A stretch of DNA of 64,000 nt from positions 1-64,000 of the forward strand of contig CAOKMT010000010.1 of the NCBI GenBank assembly GCA_948469885.1. The letters are read 5' to 3'. The stretch comes from an uncultured Sporosarcina sp. GTDB lineage: Bacteria > Bacillota > Bacilli > Bacillales_A > Planococcaceae. The position numbers and the translations under genes were made by a program. The notes under the pieces are model-generated. The model was not told where the DNA came from. It did no database searches and saw only the letters and a program-made list of their open reading frames with translations. Shown one piece after another: positions 1 to 8,381 of this stretch. Numbering within the stretch: position 1 is the first letter of the stretch; every line of letters begins with the position of its first letter.

Positions 1-55
1 TATAAGTTCTCTATAAATAGAAAACAAGTGAGATTCCCGGTAGAATTAAAGTCGT

Positions 56-1549
56 TTATCGTTTTAACTTCATTGATTTTGCTTCCATTTTTAATGCTTT
101 CAGCAAAGCGACCACCATAAGTAGCATGACGAAAGAGAAAGGTAAGGCGGCAATAATAATCGTATTTTGCAAAGCGGTCAATCCGTTAACAGAAAGGAGA
201 ATGACTGCAATCGTCGATTGGATGATTCCCCAAATGAGCTTTACGTTATTTGGCGGTGTCAATGAACCGTGCGTCGACTGCATTCCTAGAACGAATGTTG
301 CTGAGTCCGCTGAAGTGATAAAGAATGAAGCAATGAGCAAAATTGCGACAATCGAAATAATTAAAGACCAAGGCATCACATTAAACATTTCAAAAATGGT
401 TAGTTCCGTGTCGAATTGTGACAAGTCGACAATGCCGCTCATTTGTATGTCAATCGCTGTCGTTCCGAAAGCAGCAAACCAAAACGAGCCAAGCAACGTC
501 GGTGCAAGCAACACACCGATTAAAAATTCCCGGATCGTCCTTCCTTTTGATACACGGGCGATGAACATGCTGACAAACGGCGCCCACGAGATCCACCAAG
601 CCCAATAGAAAATAGTCCAGCCATCTAACCATGCCCGATTGCCTTCATCCAGTGGAGCGGTTCGTAAGCTCATTTGCATCAAGTTCGCCAAATAGCTACC
701 GAAAGTATCGGTGAACATATTGAAGATGAGCAAAGTCGGTCCTAGGATGACGACGAAAACGAGAAGTGCGACAGCTAATACAAGATTCGCGTTTGATAAA
801 TATTTGATCCCTTTACTGAGCCCCGTCCATGCCGAAGCGATGAACAGAACAGTCACGACTGCGATAATAAAAAATTGCGAAGTAATTCCGATTTCAACGT
901 CGAATAAATAGTTAAGGCCTGCATTAATTTGAACAGCACCGAAGCCGAGTGATGTAGCGACGCCAAACGATGTTGCAAAAACTGCAAGCACATCGATCAG
1001 TGTCCCCCACGGACCCTCCATTTTTTTGCCGAATATCGGCTTCAATGTTGCTGAAATTAAACCCGGTTCTCTTTTGCGGAACTGGAAAAAGGCAAGTGAT
1101 AATCCGACAATACCGTACATTGCCCAAACATGTAATCCCCAATGGAAATAGGATTGACGTAAGCCTTCTTTAAAGGCAGCAGCTGTGTTTGGTTCTTCTG
1201 TCGCGGGACTGATCGCGTAATGCGAAAGAGGTTCAGCCGCGCCGTAAAAGACGAGTCCAATTCCCATACCCGCCGAAAACAGCATAGCAATCCAAGTGAC
1301 GGTAGAGAACTGCGGACGATCCGCATCTTTCCCAAGTCGTATTTTTCCATAAGGACTTAAAATGACAAAAAGACTGAGTGCGACCATGAAAGACATGAGC
1401 ACCATGTAATACCAGCCGAATGATGACGCAACAAAGTTTTTGATATTGGTCGTCACTTCTTCAAAACTTGCGGGTGCCAAGGCACCGTATCCGACCGCGA
1501 CTACAATGAGTGCGATTGTGATAAAAAACACATTTGATATTTTCTTCAT
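56..1549 (-). CDS. BCCT family osmoprotectant transporter
   Basis: This 497-residue membrane protein belongs to the betaine/choline/carnitine transporter family, which couples uptake of quaternary ammonium osmoprotectants (glycine betaine, choline and relatives) to an ion gradient. The glycine-rich MGIGLVFYGAAEP stretch lies near residue 95, and the tryptophan-rich signature WTIFYWAWWISWAP near residue 310, which forms the aromatic substrate box in the family, is intact. About twelve hydrophobic segments are visible and the length is typical. The ATG at 1549 follows a GGGGGAAG ribosome site. It is read alone, divergently from the glutathione peroxidase. The substrate cannot be fixed from sequence; an OpuD-like role is the natural guess. 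Confidence 0.93.
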   Translation of the reverse strand: MKKISNVFFITIALIVVAVGYGALAPASFEEVTTNIKNFVASSFGWYYMVLMSFMVALSLFVILSPYGKIRLGKDADRPQFSTVTWIAMLFSAGMGIGLVFYGAAEPLSHYAISPATEEPNTAAAFKEGLRQSYFHWGLHVWAMYGIVGLSLAFFQFRKREPGLISATLKPIFGKKMEGPWGTLIDVLAVFATSFGVATSLGFGAVQINAGLNYLFDVEIGITSQFFIIAVVTVLFIASAWTGLSKGIKYLSNANLVLAVALLVFVVILGPTLLIFNMFTDTFGSYLANLMQMSLRTAPLDEGNRAWLDGWTIFYWAWWISWAPFVSMFIARVSKGRTIREFLIGVLLAPTLLGSFWFAAFGTTAIDIQMSGIVDLSQFDTELTIFEMFNVMPWSLIISIVAILLIASFFITSADSATFVLGMQSTHGSLTPPNNVKLIWGIIQSTIAVILLSVNGLTALQNTIIIAALPFSFVMLLMVVALLKALKMEAKSMKLKR

Positions 1550-1795
1550 ACTTCCCCCTACTGAGATTTGGTGACGTTCACATAATTTTCAACTATACCA
1601 CACTTCGTTTTGAAGGCAACTCGGATTCAAGGGAAACAATCCTTGGAATAGAGTGTATGCAACGTCCCGTGTTTTTAATCGGAATCCTATCAAATCAACT
1701 GTTGTCAAGCATGATTTTTCTATAAGCAACTTCCTTTTCATTTGAAAATATAAAATATAAAATGGGTAGATAATCATACTGCGAGGAGTGGTGTA

Positions 1796-2359
1796 ATGAG
1801 TATTTATAACTACTTGGTACGCAAGCCTAACGGTGAGATCCTATCTATGGAGACTTATCGTGGAAAACAAATATTAATTGTCAATACGGCTAGCAAATGT
1901 CGATTTACATATCAGTTTGAAGAGTTGCAAAAGTTATATGATCGTTATAAAGATCAAAACTTTGTCATTCTTGCTTTCCCATGTGACCAATTTGGGCAAC
2001 AAAATCCTGAAAGTGGGGAGGAGACCGTCACTTTCTGTCAAAGGAATTATGGCGTCAGTTTTCCAGTATTTGATCTTGTACAGGTAAATGGGGGAATGGC
2101 GGATCCGCTCTTCAGTTATTTGAAACATGAAGTGCCTTTCCGGAATTTGAACAAAGAGAAGGCAGCCGAAAACCTATTGCTTACTAGATTAAAAGAAGAG
2201 TATCCTGAACATTTGGAAGGACGCAACATTCGATGGAACTTCACGAAATTTCTTGTAGGAGTGGACGGGGAAGTATTACACCGGTTTGAACCAACAGACT
2301 CCATCCTATTAATAGATGAAAAAATCGAAAGCTCATTGGCAAGCAATATCGCGCGTTAA
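1796..2359 (+). CDS. Glutathione peroxidase-like thiol peroxidase
   Basis: The product is a 187-residue thioredoxin-fold peroxidase of the glutathione peroxidase family; bacterial members usually reduce hydroperoxides with thioredoxin. The peroxidatic cysteine is Cys35 in NTASKCRFT, the conserved glutamine region is FPCDQFGQQNP (residues 61-71) and the tryptophan motif is IRWNFTKF. Typical Bacillus members have about 158-160 residues. This one carries roughly 20 extra residues before the WNF motif (around 118-140) plus a longer C-terminus, and has Asp-Gln-Phe where most have Asn-Gln-Phe. The ATG at 1796 follows GAGGAGTGGTGTA. The gene stands alone and ends at a strong hairpin. Confidence 0.9.
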   Translation: MSIYNYLVRKPNGEILSMETYRGKQILIVNTASKCRFTYQFEELQKLYDRYKDQNFVILAFPCDQFGQQNPESGEETVTFCQRNYGVSFPVFDLVQVNGGMADPLFSYLKHEVPFRNLNKEKAAENLLLTRLKEEYPEHLEGRNIRWNFTKFLVGVDGEVLHRFEPTDSILLIDEKIESSLASNIAR

Positions 2360-2385
2360 ATAGAGTGGGACGAAGAAAAATTTAA

Positions 2386-2428
2386 AAATCGTTGTAACTG
2401 CCTACAAGGCTGTTACAACGATTTTTTT
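2386..2428 (+). terminator. Rho-independent terminator after gpx
   Basis: A 13-bp perfect stem (AAATCGTTGTAAC with GTTACAACGATTT) is followed by a T run. An A-rich stretch on the other side would let it also work in the opposite direction, which fits the convergent genes on both flanks. Confidence 0.88.
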
Positions 2429-2440
2429 AGTGAGTGTATA

Positions 2441-2467
2441 AAAAATGGCCCTAGAGAAGCCTAGGGC
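2441..2467 (-). terminator. Terminator of the queT-HTH unit
   Basis: On the minus strand a 7-bp GCCCTAG/CTAGGGC stem is followed by a CATTTTTT tail. It lies just downstream of the small HTH gene stop at 2505 and would end the riboswitch-controlled transcript. Confidence 0.7.
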
Positions 2468-2504
2468 GCCTCAGAAGGCATACAGTCCGTGTTAGCACAT
2501 TGCC

Positions 2505-2735
2505 TCAGTCTTCGTCTTTCACATCTCGATCAGGGGGGATCGGTTCACTTTGCCATTCTTCGATCTGTTGTTTCACTTGCTCCAGTTGTTCGAAGTAAAG
2601 GGCAAACTGGCTTTCATTAATCCAAAATTGTTGTCCATCATGGACGGCACGAATGCGACCTTCCATGACATACTTTTCTACTTGATGGACAGGCATGCCG
2701 ATGTATTCGGCAATTTCAGGAATCGTCCGGTACAT
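2505..2735 (-). CDS. Small excisionase/MerR-type helix-turn-helix protein
   Basis: This 76-residue protein starts with a winged-helix type DNA-binding segment (IPEIAEYIGMPVHQVEKYVMEGRI, in two halves, with a following beta hairpin) typical of the excisionase/MerR N-terminal fold, then an acidic charged tail. It lacks any effector domain. It lies 13 bp downstream of queT on the same strand, so it is probably in the preQ1-controlled transcript. Its targets are unknown; a role in queuosine metabolism is only suggested by position. Confidence 0.75.
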   Translation of the reverse strand: MYRTIPEIAEYIGMPVHQVEKYVMEGRIRAVHDGQQFWINESQFALYFEQLEQVKQQIEEWQSEPIPPDRDVKDED

Positions 2736-2748
2736 CGTTGGGCCTCCT

Positions 2749-3249
2749 TTACATTAGTTTTTCAAAATGGATCCGTTTGTTCAATGCGTGCATGACAGGG
2801 ATGCCGATCGCCATGACGACGAATTCCCCGACCGCCAATGTCAAATAAATGATTAGGAATGGCAGGCCATTGAATTCAGGGATGTCCGCGAAAAACTTAA
2901 TTTGATAGGCGATAATGACCATTAATAGTGTAAATACGACGGTGTTAAAAATCATGCGTTGCAAAATACCTTTTATAAACTTAGCCGAAAAAATGGTGAT
3001 GGATAGCGCGATGGCTGAATGTAATACACCAAAAACAATATCGACAACAATCGGCGAAAAGAGCAGATTAGAGACAAAGACGCCGATGACAATGCCGAAT
3101 ATATATTTTTTGTTAAAAACGACAAGGTGGTTGAACATTTCCGAAACGCGGAATTGAATCAGTGTGAAGCCAAATGGTGCGACAAAAAAAGTAACAGCGA
3201 CATATAGAGCGGCAATGATACCGTTCGTCGCCATCGTTTTTACTTTCAT
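2749..3249 (-). CDS. queT: QueT family queuosine-precursor transporter
   Basis: The product has 166 residues with about five membrane segments and matches the QueT family, the membrane S-component of an energy-coupling-factor importer for queuosine precursors (preQ0/preQ1). The N-terminal part has the family pattern with FRVSEMFNHLVVF near residue 35 and the C-terminal GEFVVMAIG segment. The assignment is reinforced by a preQ1-I riboswitch directly upstream, whose 3' end contains this gene's ribosome site. The start is ATG at 3249. The ECF ATPases and T-component are not in the window and are usually encoded elsewhere. Confidence 0.92.
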   Translation of the reverse strand: MKVKTMATNGIIAALYVAVTFFVAPFGFTLIQFRVSEMFNHLVVFNKKYIFGIVIGVFVSNLLFSPIVVDIVFGVLHSAIALSITIFSAKFIKGILQRMIFNTVVFTLLMVIIAYQIKFFADIPEFNGLPFLIIYLTLAVGEFVVMAIGIPVMHALNKRIHFEKLM

Positions 3250-3258
3250 AATTCATAT

Positions 3259-3299
3259 CTCCTTAGTTTTTTTATCGTGGGATGGTCTCGAACCACGTA
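3259..3299 (-). ncRNA. preQ1-I riboswitch controlling queT
   Basis: Read on the minus strand, the leader has a five-base stem CGTGG/CCACG (3297-3293 with 3280-3276), a C-rich loop GAGACCATCC, and the A-rich tail ATAAAAAAACTAAGGAG. This is the compact H-type pseudoknot pattern of class I preQ1 riboswitches. The tail contains the ribosome-binding site of queT, so ligand binding should hide it and lower translation. The gene downstream is the expected family, which makes the call strong although based on reading by eye. Confidence 0.88.
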
Positions 3300-3333
3300 G
3301 AGTAACCTCATGTTTAGAGAGGTCGCGAGTACC

Positions 3334-3363
3334 ATTATAACTCATGAGAGTTTTTTGTGTCAT
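3334..3363 (-). promoter_or_regulatory. Sigma-A-type promoter of queT
   Basis: On the minus strand a perfect TATAAT (-10, 3339-3334) lies 18 bases after ATGACA (-35, 3363-3358). Transcription would start about 30 bases before the preQ1 aptamer. Confidence 0.6.
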
Positions 3364-3410
3364 ATGCATTGTCCGTTTTCATCAAACTTTCATAAACCAT
3401 CCGTATTATT

Positions 3411-3631
3411 TAACTTGCTTCGGCAGAAATCTCCCACTTCTATAAAGTGGCGGGATGAATGATAAGAGTGGTTTAATTCAGTGGGGGTTCAAACTCTGGC
3501 TGAATCAAGTTAAGAGAAGGCAGCCTAAGTGTGCCCCACGTCTTGTCGCGACGACTGCATGACCTGCATTGTGCAGGCCTCAAGCGCAAATCAAAATCTG
3601 GACGTCCTTACGCTGAGGCGTAATTGATCTG
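3411..3631. repeat. Dispersed repeat type 1, copy 1 (with nested type 2)
   Basis: The left arm TTAACTTGCTTCGGCAG (3411-3427) pairs with the right arm CTGGCTGAATCAAGTTAA (3496-3513). The element ends with AATCTGGACG followed by a TTACGC/GCGTAA hairpin and AATTGAT. The same order of parts occurs at 30315-30510. Between the arm and the end hairpin this copy carries a second element (3515-3582) that is shared with the insert in rpn. No ORF is visible. It lies between queT and the ccd operon. Confidence 0.7.
3515..3582 (+). repeat. Dispersed structured repeat type 2, copy 1
   Basis: The segment has GAAGGCAGCCTAA at its left end, a central hairpin, CTGCATGACC, and a CCTGC/GCAGG hairpin followed by GGCC. 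It aligns end to end with the minus-strand insert in the rpn gene at 46141-46206. The last hairpin differs by a compensating base pair (CCTGC/GCAGG here, CCCGC/GCGGG there), which suggests that the fold is conserved. Confidence 0.6.
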
Positions 3632-3660
3632 AGGGGCAAATCTTTTTTGGAGGTATAGCG

Positions 3661-4323
3661 GTGGCAATGTCGAGTGTACAATCATCAGTTGGTATTATCC
3701 TTATAAGTTTTACGGTAGGATTTCTCACTTACTATTTGATCAATGATTTAGAAAAGGAAAAAAAGAAAACTTATATGGAAGCGGTATTAGGTCAACTGAT
3801 CAACTTTATCATTTTTGTTTGGGTTGGAAAGGTAGTTTTAAACTTCGAGACTTTTATAGCAGATCCATTGGTTGTATTGTCTTACCCAAGTGACTCGCAT
3901 GCTTTTTACTTAGCTGTCTTAATGAGTGCGACAATAATTGTAATGCAAGCAAAGCGTGGCAAAATTAATGGCACTCAATTTTTCAATGCTTTTATCCATA
4001 TATTTTTAATTGCTTCCTTTAGCTATGAACTTATACAAATTATTTGGTATGACAATATTTTCTCTCTTAGGTATTTAGGTTTGATCACTTTGTTGATTGT
4101 TGTATTTATGGTCATGCAGAAATTTGGACCCTCTACTTGGTTAAATTTGTTCATATTACTCGGATGGGTTGTGGGGAGTTTGGGGTTGGCAATTGTAATG
4201 CCTGTCATGATCGTATTCGGTTATACGATGGTGCCATGGTTTTTAGTTTTGGTTCTTATATTATGTGGCCTATTGATTGTTTATCGAAAAAAGAAAGAAG
4301 GTGTCGTACATGGGGGGAATTGA
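3661..4323 (+). CDS. Polytopic membrane protein of unknown function, first gene of ccd operon
   Basis: I do not recognise this 220-residue protein. It is very hydrophobic, with about seven predicted membrane segments, few charged loops (an EKEKKK loop near residue 32 and an AKRGK loop near residue 100) and a basic C-terminal tail RKKKEG. The start is GTG at 3661 after GGAGGTATAGC. It overlaps ccdA by 14 bases, so the two are probably translationally coupled and the protein may work with the CcdA/thioredoxin pair in extracytoplasmic thiol chemistry; that link is by context only. Confidence 0.8.
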   Translation: MAMSSVQSSVGIILISFTVGFLTYYLINDLEKEKKKTYMEAVLGQLINFIIFVWVGKVVLNFETFIADPLVVLSYPSDSHAFYLAVLMSATIIVMQAKRGKINGTQFFNAFIHIFLIASFSYELIQIIWYDNIFSLRYLGLITLLIVVFMVMQKFGPSTWLNLFILLGWVVGSLGLAIVMPVMIVFGYTMVPWFLVLVLILCGLLIVYRKKKEGVVHGGN

Positions 4324-5068
4324 AACAGATACGATAATGGGGATCGGGATGATTTTGGCGTTTGGAGCAGGAGCGCTATCATTTTTGTCGCCTTGTGTGT
4401 TGCCGATTTTTCCTGCGTATCTATCTTATATTACAGGCATTAGCGTTAAAGAATTGCAAGGCAATCATGATGTTAAAATACGCAGTAAATTATTGAGTCA
4501 TTCGGCTTTCTTTTTACTAGGAGTGTCTCTTATCTTTATTAGCTTAGGCATCGGTGCTTCTTATCTCGGTCAACTCATTCAAAGCTTACTGGCCGGTAAT
4601 ACGGGGCTATTGATTCAGCGTTTGGCGGGTGTATTTATTCTCTTCATGGGGCTTTTTGTTGGGGGATGGCTGAACATTCCAGCACTAATGAAAGAGAAAC
4701 GTTTTCAATCTTCGAAAAGTCCAGTGGGTTATATGGGCACTTTTTTTGTGGGCATGGGCTTTGCGGCTGGATGGACACCTTGTATTGGGCCGATTTTTGG
4801 TTCAATTTTGTTCTTGGCAGCGAGTAATCCAGCGCAAGGAACGACATACACGGTAATGTATGTCTTGGGATTCGCATTGCCATTCCTTCTCTTGACGTTT
4901 TTCCTAGGTTCGACCAGATGGATCACTCGACATAGTCAAGTCATTATGAAAACAGGGTCGATCATTATGATGATAATGGGAATTGTGTTATTTACCGGCC
5001 AAATGCCACGTATCACGGAGTTCTTACTGCAATTAGTAGAAGATACATGGTTTGAGAAATTGGGGTGA
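4310..5068 (+). CDS. ccdA: CcdA/DsbD-type thiol-disulfide transmembrane protein
   Basis: This is a cytochrome c biogenesis protein of the CcdA family: a six-segment membrane protein of about 252 residues that carries reducing equivalents from cytoplasmic thioredoxin to extracytoplasmic thioredoxin-like proteins. The two redox cysteines sit in the expected places, SFLSPCVLPIFPAYLSYI near residue 27 and AAGWTPCIGPIFGS near residue 155. I prefer the ATG at 4310 (after GAAAGAAGGTGT) over an upstream in-frame start at 4277, because it gives the usual short N-terminus. The next gene, 50 bases downstream, is a ResA-like partner. Confidence 0.93.
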   Translation: MGGIETDTIMGIGMILAFGAGALSFLSPCVLPIFPAYLSYITGISVKELQGNHDVKIRSKLLSHSAFFLLGVSLIFISLGIGASYLGQLIQSLLAGNTGLLIQRLAGVFILFMGLFVGGWLNIPALMKEKRFQSSKSPVGYMGTFFVGMGFAAGWTPCIGPIFGSILFLAASNPAQGTTYTVMYVLGFALPFLLLTFFLGSTRWITRHSQVIMKTGSIIMMIMGIVLFTGQMPRITEFLLQLVEDTWFEKLG

Positions 5069-5118
5069 ACGAGATTCCAGTTAGATATACCACTATTGAT
5101 AGAGGGAGATAATAAAAA

Positions 5119-5697
5119 GTGAAAAGAATGATTCTTATTGCAGTCGTCATGCTAATGTTCGGTTGGACTATTTATGAGTTTGTTTTTACTTCAAATGAAA
5201 AAAGTGCGCCAAAAGAGAAGGAGGCAGCCGCACAGCAGGGGACTTACTCACTGGAAGTCGAAGAATCCGATAAAGTGGGAATCCTTAGGGGAGAGCTTGC
5301 GCCTGATTTTGAATTGACTACATTGGACGGGGAGAAAGTGAAACTGTCGGATTATAGAGGGCAAAGGGTGATGCTAAACTTTTGGGCCACGTGGTGCCCG
5401 CCATGCCGTGCCGAGATGCCTGATATGCAAAAGTTTCAAAATACGAAGGATGTGCAGGTTTTAGCTGTGAATTTAGCTGAAACTGAGTCGGATCCAAGTA
5501 ACGCCCAAAGATTTGTGGACGACTTAAACCTTACGTTGACGGTTCCTGTGGATGAGGAATCTGTTGTCTCAAACGAATATAATGTGATCGCCTATCCGAC
5601 AACCTATATGATTGACTCGAATGGACGTATTCAATTTGTCATGATGGGTGCAATGAATTATGATTTCATGCTACAACAGTTTGAAATGATGCAGTAG
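5119..5697 (+). CDS. ResA/TlpA-like membrane-anchored thioredoxin
   Basis: This 192-residue protein has an uncleaved N-terminal membrane anchor (residues 2-22) and an extracytoplasmic thioredoxin fold of the AhpC/TSA-Redoxin type. The domain opens with APDFELTTLDGEKVKLSDYRG and the active site is FWATWCPPCRAEMP near residue 95. The cis-proline loop is AYPTTYMID. WCPPC is unusual against the WCEPC of ResA, but is common in TlpA-like proteins. The start is GTG at 5119 after GAGGGAGATAA. It should receive electrons from the CcdA encoded just upstream and act in apocytochrome c or other disulfide reduction. Confidence 0.9.
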   Translation: MKRMILIAVVMLMFGWTIYEFVFTSNEKSAPKEKEAAAQQGTYSLEVEESDKVGILRGELAPDFELTTLDGEKVKLSDYRGQRVMLNFWATWCPPCRAEMPDMQKFQNTKDVQVLAVNLAETESDPSNAQRFVDDLNLTLTVPVDEESVVSNEYNVIAYPTTYMIDSNGRIQFVMMGAMNYDFMLQQFEMMQ

Positions 5698-5737
5698 GCT
5701 GTTTCGATCGTATAGACTGAGAATAGAGGTGATCTCG

Positions 5738-6424
5738 ATGAAACAAACAATCATGGTCGTTGAAGACGATAAAATGATTCGAAACCTTATACGCATCTAT
5801 TTAAGGAAAAGTGGATATAACGCCGTGGAAGCAAGCGATGGGGAAGAAGCGAAAAAAGTTTTCTTGGAACATCGACCTTGTTTAATTATATTAGACTTAA
5901 TGCTTCCCAAGGTGAGTGGCGAAGAGTTTTACGCTTGGATTCGTGAGCAAAAGTATGAGGACGTTTCAGTTATTATGCTTTCAGCAAAGGTGCGAATTGA
6001 TGATAGAATTTCTGGATTGAAGTTAGGTGCGGATGCCTATATGATCAAGCCATTTGACCCCAATGAACTGATGGCACAAGTTGAAGCAGTACTTCGGCGG
6101 ACTGGACAGCTTTGTCAAAAAATCGTCCATGAAGGGCTATGTATCATGCCAAGGAAAGGAGAAGTCTCACTTTACGATAAAGAAGTGAAACTAACGAAAA
6201 TCGAGTTTGATTTGTTATATTACTTCATGCAAAACCCGGACATCGTATTATCGCGAGAGCAGCTGATTAGGAAGATCCATCCTAACATGGAGAGTACTGT
6301 GATGGATCGCACGATTGATGCGCATATCAAAAAACTTCGTGAGAAAATCGAAAAACAGCCATCGAAGCCAAAGCGTGTTCAGACTGTAAGGGGAATGGGG
6401 TATAAGTTTGTCACGAATCCATAA
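5738..6424 (+). CDS. OmpR/PhoB-family response regulator
   Basis: The product has about 228 residues with an N-terminal receiver (acidic pair EDD near residue 9, phospho-acceptor Asp in IILDLMLPKVSG near residue 53, Lys in YMIKPFDPNEL near 104) and a C-terminal winged helix ending in RTVQTVRGMGYKF-like sequence (RVQTVRGMGYKF). The ATG at 5738 has GAGGTGAT at good distance, so the in-frame GTG at 5729 is unlikely. It overlaps the downstream kinase by 17 bases. The pair is the sensor system of the ccd operon. Confidence 0.92.
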   Translation: MKQTIMVVEDDKMIRNLIRIYLRKSGYNAVEASDGEEAKKVFLEHRPCLIILDLMLPKVSGEEFYAWIREQKYEDVSVIMLSAKVRIDDRISGLKLGADAYMIKPFDPNELMAQVEAVLRRTGQLCQKIVHEGLCIMPRKGEVSLYDKEVKLTKIEFDLLYYFMQNPDIVLSREQLIRKIHPNMESTVMDRTIDAHIKKLREKIEKQPSKPKRVQTVRGMGYKFVTNP

Positions 6425-7496
6425 AATTTTAGCTCAACTCACGCCAGCCGGATTTTTATGGCGTTTAACGATTTTAAATGTCTTGGTTGTTGTGACGGTG
6501 ACTGCTATAAGTGGTTGGACTATTTATAGCACTGCTTGCTTTTTAGCGGCAGAAATTGGCGGTTTGGATACTCCACAGCAGCAACGATTCAATAGTACCC
6601 TTCTTAATTATTTATGGATCTTAATAATGATTGCCGCTTTTCTGGGGAGTGTTTTCCATTATTATTTTATCAAACGATTTATCAAACCCATTCGAAGTTT
6701 GGTTCAATCTACTGAAGAGCTTAAGCTTGGTCGTTATCCTGAACCAGTGGAAGTATATAAAGAGGATGAAATCGGCCAATTGGTCAAGCAATACAATGGA
6801 CTTATTGAACAATTGCAAATGAATGATGAGCAGCGGAACAGGCTTGTTACCGACATCTCCCATGAAATAAGAACCCCCTTATCCAATTTGAGTGGGTACC
6901 TGTTAGCCTTGAAAGATGGAGATGTAGTAGGGGACAAAGATCTTTTTGCCTCTTTGTATCAGGAATCAAAACGATTATCCCAAATGATGGAGCAACTTGA
7001 ACAATTAAAAGAATGGGACCACTTATCAACCCAATCCGTTGTCGAAAAAGAAACGTGTGCAATCGAACCTTTACTGCTCCAATGTGTGGCAATGTTTGAA
7101 AGGACGTTGGAAGTGAAAGAGATTCCGATCCTGCTAGATATAGAACCATGTGAGCTTACTATCCACGTCGTGGGAATCCAACAAGTGATCGGCAATTTAC
7201 TGGAGAATGCGATCCGTTATTATGAAGGAGACGGTCCAATTTTACTGGCAGGGGAAAAGCGGGGTGCGGATTATCGTATTTCAATTACAGGGCCTAGTAA
7301 ACCGATACCAGAAGCAGAAAGAGAGAAAGTGTTTAGACGGTTTTACCGACTCGATTCTTCCCGAAGCCGCACGACAGGAGGTTCGGGATTAGGGCTTGCA
7401 ATTTCCAAGGAAATTATCGAAAGCCATCATGGTGAAATTGGCATTGATTCGACGCGTTTGAGTAATACATTTTGGGTCATATTAAGACATAGATAA
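6408..7496 (+). CDS. Sensor histidine kinase with HAMP domain
   Basis: This is a 362-residue class I histidine kinase. It has two membrane segments (about 20-45 and 65-85) with a very short extracellular loop, a HAMP linker, the H-box DISHEIRTPLSNLSGY near residue 150, an N-box GNLLENAIRYY near 265 and a G-box GGSGLGLAISKEI near 325. The TTG start at 6408 overlaps the regulator gene and follows GGGGAATGGGGTATAAG. The short sensor loop suggests that it senses membrane or redox state, possibly through the CcdA branch, but the signal is not visible in the sequence. Confidence 0.9.
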   Translation: MSRIHKILAQLTPAGFLWRLTILNVLVVVTVTAISGWTIYSTACFLAAEIGGLDTPQQQRFNSTLLNYLWILIMIAAFLGSVFHYYFIKRFIKPIRSLVQSTEELKLGRYPEPVEVYKEDEIGQLVKQYNGLIEQLQMNDEQRNRLVTDISHEIRTPLSNLSGYLLALKDGDVVGDKDLFASLYQESKRLSQMMEQLEQLKEWDHLSTQSVVEKETCAIEPLLLQCVAMFERTLEVKEIPILLDIEPCELTIHVVGIQQVIGNLLENAIRYYEGDGPILLAGEKRGADYRISITGPSKPIPEAEREKVFRRFYRLDSSRSRTTGGSGLGLAISKEIIESHHGEIGIDSTRLSNTFWVILRHR

Positions 7497-7530
7497 TGAA
7501 GTAATCGATAACGGAAAAGTCCCATTGAGC

Positions 7531-7560
7531 ACGCCCGCCCGGTGAATCGGCGGGCGTTAT
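7531..7560 (+). terminator. Likely terminator of the ccd operon
   Basis: A 9-bp ACGCCCGCC/GGCGGGCGT stem is followed by TATTTG. The stem is strong but the T run is poor, so efficiency is uncertain. Confidence 0.55.
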
Positions 7561-7629
7561 TTGCACTTACCTAGTTTTAACTCTTCCCAGCGATAAGGTT
7601 CAATGAAACGAAATTAAGTTGCAGTGACA

Positions 7630-8097
7630 TTAGTGTTGAAGGTTCGACTCGCTGCTTTTCGGAAGGATATGCCGATAGGGAATGGGCGATGATATAACAA
7701 TAGACGTTTTGATATCCCCACAAGGAATTAACCGATTGATGAGCGAACGCATACTGTTCATATCCGGAACAGCCGCTTTTAAAATATAGTTGGTTGTCCC
7801 CGTTACTCGATGACACTCGATAATGTTATCTTCCTCCTCAATAATTTTTTCAACTTCGGAAGGATATCTTCTAAGTTCACTCACTTGGATAAATAATAGA
7901 ATATCCAATCCAACCGCAGGTAAGGAAACCCTTGCGCTAAACTCCTCAATAATCCCTTTCTCTTGTAATCGAGATAATCGTTCTGAAATGCTTGGACGAC
8001 TGAGTGCTAATTGCTTCGATAATTCACTAACAGTTATTCGGCTGTCCTTTTGTAAAAGTTCTAGTAATTTTACATCTAATAGATCCATTCTTTTCAC
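7630..8097 (-). CDS. Lrp/AsnC-family transcriptional regulator
   Basis: The product has 155 residues with an N-terminal helix-turn-helix (ITVSELSKQLALSRPSISERL, spanning about 20-40) and a C-terminal RAM ligand-binding domain containing HRVTGTTNYILKAAVPDM near residue 100. Proteins of this family respond to amino acids. It is divergently placed to the SNF symporter, phenylalanine dehydrogenase and bkd genes, so it is the obvious candidate regulator of that catabolic unit. The 284-bp divergent gap (8098-8381) is AT-rich and holds no motif that I can name with confidence. Confidence 0.9.
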   Translation of the reverse strand: MKRMDLLDVKLLELLQKDSRITVSELSKQLALSRPSISERLSRLQEKGIIEEFSARVSLPAVGLDILLFIQVSELRRYPSEVEKIIEEEDNIIECHRVTGTTNYILKAAVPDMNSMRSLINRLIPCGDIKTSIVISSPIPYRHILPKSSESNLQH

Positions 8098-8381
8098 CGC
8101 TTTCCAAATTGAAGGAATCTCACATCATTTTCCTTCAAAGTTATAGTTTAAAGTGAAAAAGTCCTTACTTTTTATATTTTTATTCTATTCACACTATTAT
8201 ATGATTTGAGTACCGGATGAAGTATGAAAGGTTTTATAACATCAAGACGATTCTTCTAAAGAACTATCATACCATTCCAATGTACGCGTTTACAATTTTA
8301 TATAGAGAAAAATGAAAGGGCTTACATACCGGGGTGGGAGAGCGAAAAAACGACAAAACAATAGAATGGGAGACTCAATGA

